Positions 13,001 through 24,864 of a DNA stretch of 64,000 nucleotides are shown piece after piece. A model generated the notes under the pieces. It was not told the origin of the DNA. It saw only the letters and a list, made by a program, of their open reading frames with translations, and did not search any database. The stretch lies in the NCBI GenBank assembly GCA_914767715.1, contig OU612075.1:8124001-8188000 (forward strand), in the 5' to 3' direction. The position numbers and the translations under genes are program-made. How positions within the stretch are numbered: position 1 is the first letter of the stretch; every line of letters begins with the position of its first letter. Source of the DNA: Membranipora membranacea (Eukaryota; Bryozoa; Gymnolaemata; Cheilostomatida; Membraniporidae).

Positions 13001-16000
13001 ATAATCAAAAAACTTTCTTTCGAAAACCAGGAACAACCCCTTGTTGTGAAAGTTCTGGGGGTGACAAGCCAGCTGTTTGTTAAGAAGCTTGTTTTGTTTA
13101 ATAATGTGTAACATGATTTGTAACTCATGTTACGAATTTGAGCCGCAAGAAAAAAATCATTCAGTCAATTAATCAAAAGCTGGGGCGTGATAAACCTGAT
13201 CTAAAATCAGATGGGAATTGATACGCGCCATAATCAAAACAGAGCTAACACTTTACCTGGATCGGTTTACATTATCGCTGTGAGAAAAGAAATCTGGTTA
13301 TATATATATAGAAAATAAAATTACTTAAACTCAACATGAACAAACAAGGACGCCATGCACAGCTAGCTAAAACAAACCCTTGTTGCAAAGCCTTTGCTTT
13401 CACCTAGAGCGAGTTTGTGCCCTCTGTGGTGGCAGAGCGGTATTGCGAAAGTCGTGTAATGAGGTGACTCACATATTTGCGTTTTCAATTTGTGTAACTA
13501 AAATATTGATTCCCATTGCTCCATTGAGATGGTTGAAGCAGATCATCTGAGCAATAGGTTTTTAAGGTTTCTAATACAATTTAAAATAATTATCTCCCTT
13601 ACCTTAGCCAATAATCTGAGCCGTCTGCGTTTTGACTTCGAGGGTAATCCCATTCATCCAATATTCTCACTTCATATGGTGTAACAGAGGAATTCAGGTA
13701 CTGTACATCAGACACGGGACTTCTGTAGTCATCCCTCCACACCTCAACAATGACGCCGCTATCACCTGTAAGGAGACGAGAAAGAGTTGTGTGACCAAAA
13801 ATTTGTATGACTTAAAAGTTGGGTGACTAAAAAAAATGTTGCGTGACTAAAAGGTTGTGTGATTAAAATTTTGGGTGACTTAAAAGTAGCGGTGCGCGTC
13901 AAACATGTAGATACTCTCATGTACATAAATTTCTAACAATTTGGTGTTTGCATAAAATACTGCCCAATATTGCTTTCGGAAAACCTGCCATGGTGAAATT
14001 CAACAACTTCTTGACTGAAAAAGCACCCATCCTTGCTACAGGTGTTAGGGAAATACATGAAAGTGTGCGGAGTAGTACTCTATACCCTTGCCCCGTTGTG
14101 GGCTGCTCTTTATCGAAGAGACAGATGGGGTGCTTTATACTGTGTGAAAGGTAGACCTCTTGTATTTATGGTCCCGATCCGAACAGACTTGGCCAGGATG
14201 AATGGCTTGCCAGTGCCAAATCAGCAATGACAGCTGGCCCCGGGAACCAAACCTGAATCATAAGATCACAAGTCCATACCCTTAACCGTTAGTCCACTCC
14301 TGACTGCTAACATGAATCTCTGGTTAGACAACCACCTGTTTCCCATTGCCAGACTGTATGACAGTTGGCTGTAACTTACCTGGATAGTATGTAGAGTGTT
14401 CAGGCTGTGATCGAGTGATGCAGACTACTTCGATAGCATTAACTGACTGCACATCACAAGGTATACCTCCAATCTCTACACTAGTGTGAGACTGGAGGAA
14501 CCCTTTACCGTTTATAGTGACTGTTTGTCCACCCACAACAGATCCCACATCAGGTGTGATTGAGCTCACCTCTAAGAGAAAAGAACATATTTCACCATCT
14601 GAATAATGTGTCATACATGTGAATGATTCGGTCAATTAGTGTATATAAGACAGTCAAAGTCCAGTAAGTCAAAGTCCAAGCCATAGACTTAATATATATA
14701 TTATATTAATTTAAGTATAATGAGTCATCGTCCAAGCTAAAGGAGTTGGCTCTCATGTACATCTTTATCTTACGTTATTAGGTTCAAGTTAACATCTTGA
14801 CTCTGGAGCCTAGAGCTTTTGTATATCTTCGGCTAGTTTATGCATTAGAAATTACCGAGTGAAATAAATTTGGTTATTGGACTTCACTTTGGGATCGAAG
14901 ACATGGGAGCTGGGGTGCACATGTTAATTCACAGTTCTAGATACATTTCACAAGCCAATAAATAAATTAAATAACCTTGAAATATGGCTAATGGCATCAA
15001 AAGAAATATTTGATTTGGAACATTATTGATTACGATTTTTAGCTGTTCCAGGTATAAAGCAATGTGATTGATGAATATCCAAGCTATCTTCTCTCGCTGT
15101 TAATCATAAATTCTAATGTTGTATAATTCTCATACCTGCATAGGATTGTTGCACATACATCTCATGATTGTTATTCATCCGAGAAATGGCGTAAGAATAG
15201 TCATCTATCTTAGAGTTTCCGTAGTCCGTTACAGCAAATTTAGCATTATAATAGCCTGAAAAGAAGAATACAACAACTAAATATATGTACAGCAAATCAA
15301 TTGTCCAGCAGAAGTGATCGAAGCAGTTTGAGGCTATCAAGTCATGGAACTATTGGTCACTAAATTCAGAACTACTCTCATCATATATTTAATGAAGTTT
15401 AGCTGCTTATAAAAGATGCTATCATAAAACCATTGCTTTTAGATTTGAATAAGTTTTTTTCAGGTCCAAATATCTATTCATTTTGCTTTCATGACATAAG
15501 ACAACTTCCAAAAAGCCACTGGTCATAAAACGGATGGTTAGCTACAAACTCCCTTTTATACTTATTCCAATGGCCTACCTGCAGTTATCCCCCTTGGTAG
15601 GCATGTAAAGGTGCCAATTTGACCGCTGGTTAGTGATATTCCGTATCTGAAAAATACATCAAACAGTCACAAGTTGGATACAATAATCTTATGCTGACCC
15701 AAATATATAAATGATGGACTATCCCAGTAGTCTCTTATTTCAATTCTGAGTGACCAGTGACCAGTGACCAGTGACCTGGGAGCGAAGCAATCTTTATTTT
15801 TGTGGTTTTTCAGTGGTCCAAGTGCTAAGACGGCTGCAATTCGAGTTAGTGGCATTACATTATCAACCATTGATCAGGTGGTTGAAATGTAATGTCACAA
15901 ACATGTGTTGCAGCCCTCTGAGCATTTAGACTAGGTAGATGATATACAGACGCTTATGGAAACCTGAATAAAAATATTAAGTAATCAAACCATCAATCAT

Positions 16001-19000
16001 CCGCCTTGTGGGATGTAATATTTTAGTTACCATTCAAACATGTTTCAATTCCGACTTAGTTACCATTATTTTCTTTGTCTAGTTGCATGCTAAGAATCAA
16101 ACTAATCTTTGAGATCATGGAGGGGTTGTGTTCTATTAATTCAAGTATATGAGAAAACTGTGTGTAGTAAAAAGCCTATGAATAGAACATGCTTTATAAG
16201 CTTAGCACCATGTTGCCAGTGCAGTTGTACTTGCACTAGAATAAAAACAGGTGTTATTGACCTCAGCCGCCATAATTTTGGGCAAACATCAACACATGAA
16301 TCATGCAATCTGACCCCCCACAATACACCAGTTTTTTTTCTCTTCTATAAGATTGCTCTCTGGTCGGAAGACAGCCTTGTTCCTGCTGTGCAGCAGCAAA
16401 CAGCTTGTCCGAAGACTCGCATGTAAGATTACTAGTTACTACCTGATGGCATAAAAACAACAATAATCCTATGATATTAGAAGCCTGAGGCAAGACAATA
16501 ACTGAACTTACAAAGCATCATCTTCTACCAGGTTGTTCAGGTTACAAGGATAGTCTCCGACATAAGCTCTGAAAACACAAATATCAGCATCAATATTTCA
16601 ATTACATGACCACATCAATAATAGAGGCTGATATAGTGTAGATATGACATATAAATTAGTAAGACTGTCCCATGAGATATGATATTGAAATGAAGCCTCC
16701 CAAAAAAACATGCATTGATATCATTTTTGATAATTTGTTCGCTGGCCGGGTTCGTTTTCTTTTTAGTTTTTATATTATGTGGATTTGAGAGTCTGATTCT
16801 GAGTCAATGGGGATACAAAATCCACTAAACATTAAATTTAATTTAAGTGTCATGTAGAGATATAAAATTTTATCCACCCAGTACCGGCTGGTAAGTAGTG
16901 GCACAGCCAATGTTTATATTTTGTTCTAGTTCAAGTGTTTTCACGTGAGGACAAAGAAACATTGAGAAAAGCAGGGACCTGGTACAGAGGTTTAATACAT
17001 AATATAATCACACTGTTTTGAAATGATTTCTGAAATTGTACCTGTCACCATTCTATAAATAACATTTCTAAGTGTCATAACTTAAATAACAGCCAAAGAC
17101 TGCAACTTGAGCTGTGTAGGTATGCATGTATTGTTGATATTTTGCTTTTAATTTCAGTAATTAAAAGTACCATATAGTGACCTGGCCTTGATAACCTTGT
17201 ATAACTATTATTCATTGTGATTTTATAATTACAGTAGGATAGAAATTATTTATATTTCAATCTAATAAGATCAATGAAATGTTTTGAGAATTCCCTATGT
17301 TAAAGTACAAGTCAGCACTATAGAATTCTGTTATGTAACTAGTCTTGCATTGCCTTCGTTATAAGTCTACCTATTCACCTTAAATAAGATTAGAAGCCTA
17401 GTACTGAAACAGTCATAACAGTTAAACCGGCAGCAAATTTCTCTCCAGTAAACAACGCCATAAATAGACATTTTGTCTGCGCAAACACAGCAGTAATCCC
17501 CAGTAGCGTATCCACTGCTTTATTGCTAACAAGGTTACACTCCAACTCACGTCATCAAATTCCGGATGAACTGATTGTGCAATCAACATTTGAAGCCACA
17601 CAAAATGTTGCACTGATGAAACCCTCAGTACCAACTCATGACCCCTCGCGCTTGCAACTCACCACTGGTAATTAATTGAGTTCTATAGTTTCAGTATGAT
17701 CCTTTTTTGTGTGATATTTTGATACACATGTAAGTTAAATATGGCAGATAATGCTTAATGGATCACAACAAATGACAACATAACTTACGACATAAATAGA
17801 GGAGCCTCTTCGGAATCTTGGGTTCTATTTGTGTAGATCTTCCCTTCGAATGTCAGGGGTGTTCCAGGAGGAGCGTAGCGTGTCAGGGAGTTTCGTAAGG
17901 TGGGTGTGTAATCCCAACTATACTAAATAACAGAAGACAAAAAAGACACTGATAAATACATGCAGCAGGACTTTTTGTAGATACCATTTTTTTTAAATTG
18001 TTTACATATATGTCTGATCAACTCATCTCAGCATTGAAGGAAAATCAAGCTTCTACTTAGATCCATTGGAAAGTTTGCCCGGAAATGTAATTGAACTATA
18101 CTATGGCCCACTCTTATGCAATAGTCATGTTTGACAAGACTACCAAATATAGCCTTTGTTGGATATGTTTTGCTGAGTGGTGGGAAATATTTCAAGCCTG
18201 ATATTTGTGCCAAACTCTGGTAATAGAAATCGATAAGTCTTTGGATATCACCATAGCCGGTCATGTTATGCAGGTAGGTGAATAAGAAGGGTGAAGCCTT
18301 CAATTAAAATTAAATTTAAAGGATAATGACACTATCGTGTGCTTTATCATCTACACAGTAATTCTCAGCTGGATATATCAGACTGTCATCTTAAATTAAA
18401 ATTAACTACATATAGCAGTGGACTTACTCTGACATAGGCATTAAAGGCGACAGGGTTGGCTCCGTTCACAGATATGTAAACTCTCATATCTGTTCTCCAG
18501 TTTGTCTCGCTGGGAAAATTAAATTCAGTGTAACAGAAATAATCAAGAAGACCTTAGAGAACGCTAAGAAGACTCTTAATGATAATGCAATAGGGGACGG
18601 GAATGACGTTTGACTCTGAAGCCCAAATTGTCAGTTACTTGTGGCACCTGCTTGTGGGTAGTAGTAGGTTTATGGTTTTGAGTGTTTGACTGTAGGCACA
18701 TAGCTTTATCTGTCTCCATTTGTAAGTTTGGGGATAATGGTAAGTTAATCTTTGATTATGTATTGCTGGAAGATACTTTTACTCGTCACAATCTGGTTCA
18801 ATAGGTTAATGCAATTCATGTCATGCCTTTTGCAAATCAGCTACATAGCAATTCTATAAATACACAATTTAAAAACTTACGGAGCTATGCAAACGATCTG
18901 CTCATCATTAGTGAGATGATGTATGATTGGACAGCCAAGTGTCAGGCCTTCTCGCTGCAGCTCAACTCTGTTTCCACCACTGTATGATGAGGGCGAACCT

Positions 19001-20303
19001 GCATCATATGAATCTGTGCTGAAACCTGTAATGTATGAAATGGGAGTTTACATTATCAAGTTAGATAACTTACCCTAGAGGAGTGAAAAAATCAATGGGG
19101 AAACTTTTGCCATTTTGCACACGCCTGAAATAGCTTAATTTAATGCTGCTAACATTTACGTACCCTCATTAATCATTTCTCAGCTAGCCAAAGTTTAATG
19201 CTAGCTTACAGTCACCGCCTTGCTAGCTAAAACAAACTCTAACCAACATTATTGCCCTAGCGAAGCATCTGAGAATACTTTGAGACGTAGAAGACCTGTT
19301 TTCTAGTCATCGAAATTTGGAACTATGACAAATGATATAAAATCCCTCTGAGTAAACATAGTCTAGTTTTGTCTGAGCCCCCCCCCCCCCCAAGACTCTT
19401 GCCCCCCCCCCCCCCCCCCGCCGCCTGAAGTCCCCCGTCCGGGGCAAAATAAGTCCAATTCACCATGAACATAACTGATGGGGTTTAAACGTGGTAAAGA
19501 TGATCAACAAGAACTGCCCATACCTGAGCCTGTTATGGTGATGGGTCCTCCACCCATACTTATACGGTAGGGTGATAATCCGCTCACTGTCACTCCTCCT
19601 ACTCCTACAACAAACAAAAGATAAAAATATGAATGTAATAACAGGAAACATTGAATAAACAGAAATAAAGACTGTTCATTTTCCAATCAAGTCAAGTCCA
19701 GTCCAGTCAAGCAAACCCGTTAACAGCTTTTATGTGCAATTAGAACTGTATTTCTTGAATGTTTTCTTATGTCAGACTGAAGTAAATGTTTTACAAGAGT
19801 ATAATTTAGCAACACAAAGGCTAGCACAAAACTGAATAGCAGCAGGAGCATGTACAAACAGTTTTTAAGGTTTGGCCCCAAACAACAAACAATTCGCAAC
19901 GCACACTATCAGCAAGACAGCAGCAAAGATCTTGACAGTACTATATAATTTTACATACATATGTACAAATCATCAAAAACAATGCAATAATGGATTGAGT
20001 CTATGCGTTAGGCCTCAACACAGCCCTACAACGTCTCAAGAGTTCCCCATAATGTCTCAACACTGTCTTACAAGTTCCGAGACTGCCCCACAACGAGCCG
20101 TCACGCACCCGTCGATAGCGAGTGATCAAAATGTCCTTTCAGAACTGATAAACAAAATTGTTATTGGACAGATGTGTTTTTACTCTTGAAGCGTTGAAAT
20201 TGAAAGTTCACCTGTTTCCTAAAAACTTACCATGGTTGGCGAGAGCAAGCAGGGTGACAAGGAGACTTAGCTGGTGAACCTCCATACCAGCTAGAGATGT
20301 CAT
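110..20303 (-). CDS. PKHD1L1: Fibrocystin-L-like giant receptor, N-terminal ~1614 codons (3' end outside window)
   Basis: Thirty-seven exons can be joined on the minus strand; every junction is GT-AG and the summed length (4843 nt) keeps one open frame to the last exon, which ends in phase 1 near the left edge. Order: signal peptide (residues 1-24), IPT/TIG domains (~29-310), PA14 (~325-475), a linker of roughly 500 residues, further IPT/TIG domains (~990-1340), a GD-x-(I/V)-RW-x-W ... YYY region (~1340-1430), and more IPT/TIG domains. This order is that of PKHD1/PKHD1L1, large type I proteins of cilia, stereocilia or cell surface; the G8 domains, parallel beta-helix region and membrane anchor would lie left of the window. 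The choice of PKHD1L1 over PKHD1 is from memory, as the usual invertebrate form. Start: ATG at 20303; a second in-frame Met at 20285 also precedes the hydrophobic core. Not verified by transcript data. Confidence 0.9.
1396..2120 (-). other. Exons 33-34 of the fibrocystin-L-like gene: RW-x-W / YYY region
   Basis: Exons 1929-2120 and 1396-1572. The protein has VGDIIRWKWASPPF, then a Gly-rich loop, then EEKTYYYAGPPLD. This spacing (GD-x-x-x-W-x-W, later GxYYYxxG) matches the equivalent PKHD1-family segment as I remember it and looks like a cupredoxin-type beta-barrel; the fold name is inference. Confidence 0.7.
3211..3281. repeat. Short tandem repeat, ~10-nt unit like ATCTCACCTG
   Basis: About seven imperfect copies in the intron between exons 31 and 32 of the fibrocystin-L-like gene. 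Confidence 0.8.
3520..3537. repeat. Poly-C tract
   Basis: Eighteen C in a row in an intron. Similar G/C homopolymers of 10 or more occur near 12490, 19379, 19402, 35273, 45535, 47137, 52564 and 60854. Confidence 0.9.
5063..5140. repeat. Perfect 24-bp hairpin flanked by a 12-bp direct repeat
   Basis: Arms 5071-5094 and 5103-5126 are exact reverse complements with an 8-nt loop. The 12-mer AGTGATTGCCTG occurs at 5063-5074 and 5129-5140. It lies in the intron between exons 27 and 28 of the fibrocystin-L-like gene. Confidence 0.85.
6090..6190. repeat. Degenerate tandem repeat of CTAGTAA / CCAGTAA units
   Basis: Around a dozen variants of the heptamer follow each other directly downstream of exon 25, in the intron. 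Confidence 0.7.
6218..10824 (-). other. Exons 15-25 of the fibrocystin-L-like gene: linker region up to the second IPT array
   Basis: Exons: 10720-10824, 10148-10311, 9951-9966 (16 nt), 9636-9820, 9481-9559, 9058-9188, 8525-8673, 7947-8137, 7560-7698, 6809-6924, 6218-6452. About 500 residues without an easily named domain; it starts FVNVSQASGMISLDIG and ends TPTISSVSPSNG, the opening of the next IPT. The 16-nt micro-exon codes for G-ESNHE and is inferred because it alone reconciles phase 2 (exon 16 donor) with phase 0 (exon 18), between a CTAG acceptor and a GTATGG donor. Confidence 0.75.
11239..13765 (-). other. Exons 10-14 of the fibrocystin-L-like gene: PA14 domain
   Basis: Exons: 13603-13765, 13257-13277 (only 21 nt), 12226-12340, 11733-11866, 11239-11356. 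The protein holds the PA14 signatures YEVRILDEWDYPR, RARGYFVSRKSAYYSLLVRS followed by DDYSELYM, and EKMWFEAGEKYYLEMYINQG. PA14 is a carbohydrate or ligand-binding beta-barrel present at this place in PKHD1-family proteins. The 21-nt exon codes for SDNVNRS and is needed to keep phase 2. Confidence 0.88.
13786..13887. repeat. Minisatellite with GTGACTAAAA core
   Basis: Five imperfect ~20-nt units (TTG.GTGACTAAAA), just upstream of exon 10 on the minus strand. Confidence 0.75.
14237..14312 (-). mobile_element. tRNA-like SINE copy
   Basis: On the minus strand an A-box-like TGGACTAACGGTTAAGG is followed ~30 nt later by a B-box-like GGTTTGGTTCC. A clover-leaf for a working tRNA is not evident. Confidence 0.5.
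15751..15776. repeat. Tandem TGACCAG repeat
   Basis: Nearly four perfect heptamer copies in intron 7 of the fibrocystin-L-like gene. Confidence 0.85.
15815..15931. mobile_element. Hairpin MITE, family 1, copy 1
   Basis: Ends are imperfect inverted repeats (left GGTCCAAGTGCTAAGACGGC, right reverse complement AGTCTAAATGCTCAGAGGGC), with GCATTACATTATCAACCA inside and its complement after the centre. The same order recurs at 35971-36097. Confidence 0.7.
19371..19432. repeat. GTCTGAGCCCC-type repeat expanded into two C tracts
   Basis: GTCTGAGCCC, then C tract, then AAGACTCTTG and a second C tract. It matches the dispersed element at 35236 and 41851, but with homopolymer growth. Confidence 0.6.
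20231..20303 (-). other. Exon 1 of the fibrocystin-L-like gene: signal peptide
   Basis: Reads MTSLAGMEVHQLSLLVTLLA then LANH and ends in phase 1 at a GTAAGT donor (20230-20225). The run of Leu/Val/Ala with small residues at the end is a typical secretory signal peptide. The Met at residue 7 (20285) could be the real start, since it leaves the hydrophobic core intact. Confidence 0.8.
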
Positions 20304-20817
20304 CAGGTTACAACTTATTGCTGCTTCCCATAAACTTGCTAGCTATTGAATTTAAAATATCAATGAGTAAAAGGTTACGTTCTCTGTACAAATTTTTTTT
20401 CTCTTGAGAGAGTGTTGTGCGACTTGTTCCTGTCAAGACCAGCTTGAAACTAAACTTTCAGAAATTAGTCAAAAGTATTTATGCGTGATTAAAATCAAAA
20501 TGCCTACATTTTGTGATACCATTCAAATACTTTAATCCCCATTGAGTATTTATTGAATGAATGGTAAAGTTTAAGGCAAGCCCAGCCAGCAATTACTAGG
20601 CTACCAGCAATTAATTGACAAGCAATGGCCAAGTCTCCTACCTTGCAATCAATAATAACGAAGTCCAACTTAATGGTCTATAAGTCTAATAAGTATATTT
20701 CTACACTAAACTTTTGCTCCCTCCGATTTTTAATTTTGTTATGGGTCCAAAATTTGTGCAGAGATGGTGTCAGCACATGAATTGAGATATTCACCTGTGA
20801 AAACACAGCAGTCAACT

Positions 20818-20849
20818 AATGAACTTCCTCTTGGGAGAGGAAGTTCATT
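20818..20849. repeat. Perfect 14-bp hairpin upstream of the fibrocystin-L-like gene
   Basis: AATGAACTTCCTCT and its exact reverse complement are separated by TGGG, ~515 nt upstream of the start codon. Confidence 0.85.
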
Positions 20850-21140
20850 GAGTCAACACAGTACCATGTAGTGTCCTTGATAAAACAGGATCACAGTCCT
20901 TGATAATTCCTTATCTCGATTAGAATATATGAGACAATAGTATAAAAGGTCTCTGTGATAAAACTTTGTAATAATTATTACTGGTATTTGTCACATACAC
21001 TATGTTCCCAAGGTTCGATTTTGTCAGGATTTTGGGAGTAATCGCCCCATGGAAATGGCATTAAAATCAAATTCCGATTGTGACGAATGACTTTTTGGAC
21101 ACGAACATCCATACCGTGTTTATTCGACCTATTTCCTAAT

Positions 21141-21235
21141 TGGCGGCTTGGCTGAATGGTTAGCGCGCTTGCACACAATGCCTTCGAAGAGATTACACGC
21201 GGGCCGGGGTTGAAGTCCCTGCCGCGGCAGATTCT
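21141..21235 (+). mobile_element. tRNA-like SINE copy
   Basis: A-box-like TGGCTGAATGGTTAGCGC and B-box-like GGTTGAAGTCCC about 50 nt apart, with Ser/Leu-tRNA-like spacing. No matching acceptor stem for a functional tRNA was found. Confidence 0.6.
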
Positions 21236-21258
21236 TTTCATGTTTTTCCCATCATGGG

Positions 21259-21289
21259 AATGGTTAGAATCCACTGGATTCTAACCATT
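21259..21289. repeat. Perfect palindrome next to the SINE copy
   Basis: Fifteen-base arms (21259-21273, 21275-21289) around one central base. Confidence 0.85.
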
Positions 21290-24200
21290 CGAAATTGGAG
21301 TGAACCACAAAATCGAAGCATGGGACCATAGTGATAGTGATATTTGTTTTAAAGGCTGTCCTATGCTAAAAGGTTTCGACTGCAGAAAAAATTTATATTC
21401 TGCAGTCAAGCAGGTGTTAGATGGGTCGTCCAACTCCAAGATTCAAACTCATGAATGTATATTTTATATGCATAGGATAAGGTAATTCGTTGATAACAAA
21501 AAACTTAAACTTATCCTGGCACTGTGATGATTTTGAGCTAGGGCCCTAACATTTTATTTTGAGTCTATTTTCAAATATTTCCTATTGTTAATAAATGACA
21601 GCATGATGCAGAGACTTTTTGCAAAGGGTAGAGTGATTTGTAATTAATTAATCACAACGATTCAACAATTTGCATACATATTTCTGATGTAGGGAAAAAG
21701 TTGGGAAAATGAGCAGGATACGCCTAATTTAGTGATTTTATTGTGTTGAATCGGGAAAATTAGTTGTGAAATTGATGATACATATCAGTAGTTCGTCGTA
21801 GTAGTCAGTCTCTTCAAATGTTTGTAATTGTAGGATGTCACTGCTTTGTGATGTATTTTAAATATTTTCTTTGATTATTCTTCCATAAATAGTTATGAGA
21901 GGATGCAGAACCTGCTCATTAATTAATGGTGTCAAATCAGCAATGGTGTCAGAAATTCAAAGACGAACAACTGTCTTAGACATAGACTTAACATACTATT
22001 ATAATATAACATTATTATATAATATTATATTATGTCTATGGTTTAAGAAAACAGATTTTTACAGAAGTACACTTTATTTTCCGTGTATGGTCTCGCACAT
22101 GTTTTACCCCATGCTTGATCAGCAAAAATAAATTTTATCATACATAATATTATAAGTTCCAAGCTATATTGAATCATAACAATACTTTGAACAAATAAGC
22201 TTCATGGGATGTCATGTTTTTTGGCATCTGATGATTATATTCCTGATGGCCTAATTAAAGTTCAAATCTTGTGTGGAGATACATTATCAGATAGTTATCT
22301 GTCATGTCTGTAATTAGAAGTTGGTTGGTCGTTAATTCTAATCCCATAATTACATGAGAAAACGTGTTATGTAATCTAGAAAAAATCATGATATAACAGT
22401 TTCTAGTTCCTTTTTATCAAAGACTGAGCAATGCAGCAATCTATACTACCAGCATTTACTTATATGAGCATAAACATCCCAGCACATGAATGTGAACTGT
22501 TCAATGTAATGTTGTGGTTAAGAGTTATCTTCTTGTATTACAGAGAGAGGATAAATCCTGTGTGCTGCTCTTGCCTTTCAATTGCTGATTGATTAAATGG
22601 TTGATTGAAATCAGGGGATCTAACCGCATTCCCCATCATGAAGCATGGACAGGGAACTACTGGTTGCCTTCAAGGCGAGGCTGCAGTTGATGTCTGTTTT
22701 AAGGCAGGTTGGGCTAACCGAACCGAACCCCAGTGGTCCCCATAGTTGACTGCAGTGCAATGGGATTTAAACCCACATCAGTCAACACCTACATCTCCTA
22801 CTTGTATATCTATTAGGTCAACAATGGAGATGACCTGCAAAGTAGAATTTGTCTCCAATATGAAGAATGGTTTAGATGTTTTCCATCGCGTTGTGCTAAT
22901 TATCATTATGCATGATGCTCATAATCGTTGGGTCAGTATCAACCTTTTTTCATATCTCTTGATATAGTTGCCAAATTTATGCCAAGAAAGTGTAACTCAT
23001 GAAGACATGTAGACACTGTTATCATTACTGGGATTCCTCAACGATAGAATCTTCATGCATGACTCAGCCAAGCCAAAACAACATAATGGATTGCTATTTG
23101 ACCTGACATTAGCCAGTGTTTAGGGTCTTTTTCCACCCCCTCCCTATCTCCCTTTTTCCTCCCTTTTTCCAGCTTCATTTACCCAGGCATATTTTTAAGC
23201 TTATTTTTGCAAGGAAAACTATGTTTTCCTACCTCAACAGTACATATACCTATGTAATTGCTTATTGCCATTACTGCTTGTATGTATAATCAGGTAAAAT
23301 GACGCAATTCATAATATGAAAGCTCAAGTTTTGGCTAAGAAGTATTGCAAACGAGGGCTGAATTGAACACGCACTGCAGGACGCAGAGTGGTATTCCGGG
23401 TTTGGAGTTTGTCCGCGGAGACCTCCTGATTTCTGGGTCTACCAACTTGTCATGTATGTATTACATGCTGTTATTTGGTTGAAAGATCTCACAGCTCCGC
23501 TTGCTAAATTAAATCCTACATTCAAAAAGGGTCATATTATATGCTAGGAGCAGCTACATATTATATAACATCTGTCTATGGCATCCTAATCTTAGTGACA
23601 CAAAATCCCATCAATGAAAAATACATTTAAACAATTGATTAGCACTCAACTTGGCATCGGTTTTTTTTGTGCTGTTTTGGCAGCTTTAGACCAAATTGTC
23701 ACATGTTTGTTTATGTAATGTGTGGACCTTTTTGGCAGCATCATATCAGACTCGCTGATTGACAGCATAGGCGCGTGGAATAAGAGTCACGATCTTGAAC
23801 TTTTCCCACTTGCTAGGGGATTATATTGGAATATCTCAGTATAAGCCATACTATTTCCAACTGTTTACGATAAATATGTTCTCCACAAGTTTTGCTGAGT
23901 GTTTTGGAAACCTGATGAGATGTTTTTTATTTTCAAAATATATTGTGCAATTGCAACCACAAACGACGGTGTAAAAATATAGTTACTGCAGAAGGATGAG
24001 GGGAAAAGAAACTGTGTGGCTGCATGTTCGAAATTAATTTTATGCCTGGAATACGTGGAATGCGTGGAATACAACTGGTACAGATATGTCCTTCGAAAAA
24101 GCTAGCCAAGAGATAGCTAGTGCCAAAACTTTTTGTCAACAGGGGGATTAGTTATTTGTACTGTTATTTTAGCTACTCAACTGCAGTTATCTATTCCATG

Positions 24201-24566
24201 ATTTATTACCCTTCAAATACAAAGCATCCAGAAGCCTAAGACATTTAATACTCAAACAGCTTGTGGAAGGAATTTTTCTGATTTCTGATATATTACATAG
24301 CTGGCAATTCCATCTAGCATGCGAAATTCGGTATTTTTTGTGATGTTGGTAGCAAACAGCTTCTTTTTTCTGTACAAAGGTGAAGATGCCAATAACCCCT
24401 CCTACTTTTAGTCTGATGACTTAACCTATTCAAGAACATCAATACCTGTGATAGTTTAAAACAACTAAATTTGTGTATGTTATAACAACAAAAAATTGCT
24501 AGTTATTAAAATAGAAAGTTGGCAGTATGCCAACAGCATCAAGGAAATATTAATCGGTCACAGAAA

Positions 24567-24610
24567 ACTTCCCCTAAAACATGACATTGATGCTAAAAAT
24601 TGCTGATAAG
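24567..24610 (+). repeat. Dispersed repeat, copy 1 (TTCCCC ... ATTGATGC ... TTGCTG)
   Basis: Matches 35113-35160 and 44559-44613 with scattered differences; lies ~255 nt upstream of the TNF-A start. Confidence 0.55.
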
Positions 24611-24864
24611 TACGTCAATTTTAAAACAAATAATTGATACCGATACTATCATTAACGAATTGCTGACCAGGAAAATAATACTTTTTTGCCAACGTCATAC
24701 ATTTTAATGTTGCACATGACCTTATTTGACCCGCTGCCAAATTGAATTCATCGATAAAATGTTTGCAAAGAATCAAACTCAGATCACTTGATTAAAAGAG
24801 ACTCATTACAACAGAAGCTAATTTCGGCACTGGGAACATTACTCCATCCTTATTATAGTCATCA

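Larger units (their letters stand above)
14380..19604 (-). other. Exons 2-9 of the fibrocystin-L-like gene: first IPT/TIG domains
   Basis: Exons: 19524-19604, 18881-19025, 18428-18509, 17789-17922, 16512-16568, 15579-15646, 15136-15255, 14380-14571. IPT/TIG 1 begins VTVSGLSPYRISMGGGPITI; IPT 2 has the fibrocystin-type YTPTL ... APPGTPLTFEGKIYT; IPT 3 is nearly all in the last exon (SSITPDVGSVVGGQTVTI, with paired cysteines around IGGIPCDV). Phases chain 1,1,2,0,2,2,1,1,1. Introns hold repeats listed separately. Confidence 0.85.
20304..24864. other. Intergenic spacer between divergent fibrocystin-L-like gene and TNF-A
   Basis: No exon recognised on either strand. It holds a tRNA-like SINE copy (21141-21235), two perfect hairpins (20818-20849, 21259-21289), an AT-rich imperfect palindrome near 21978-22043 and one copy of a dispersed repeat (24567-24610). 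Promoters of both genes must lie here, but I see no decisive core motif. Confidence 0.6.

Noticed and set aside
16109-16426. 105-codon open frame on the plus strand
   Set aside because: It lies in an intron of the fibrocystin-L-like gene, is Cys- and Thr-rich without any domain pattern, and overlaps opposite-strand frames of similar length.
21141-21235. Functional tRNA gene
   Set aside because: A and B boxes are present, but acceptor and anticodon stems do not pair convincingly; a SINE remnant fits better.
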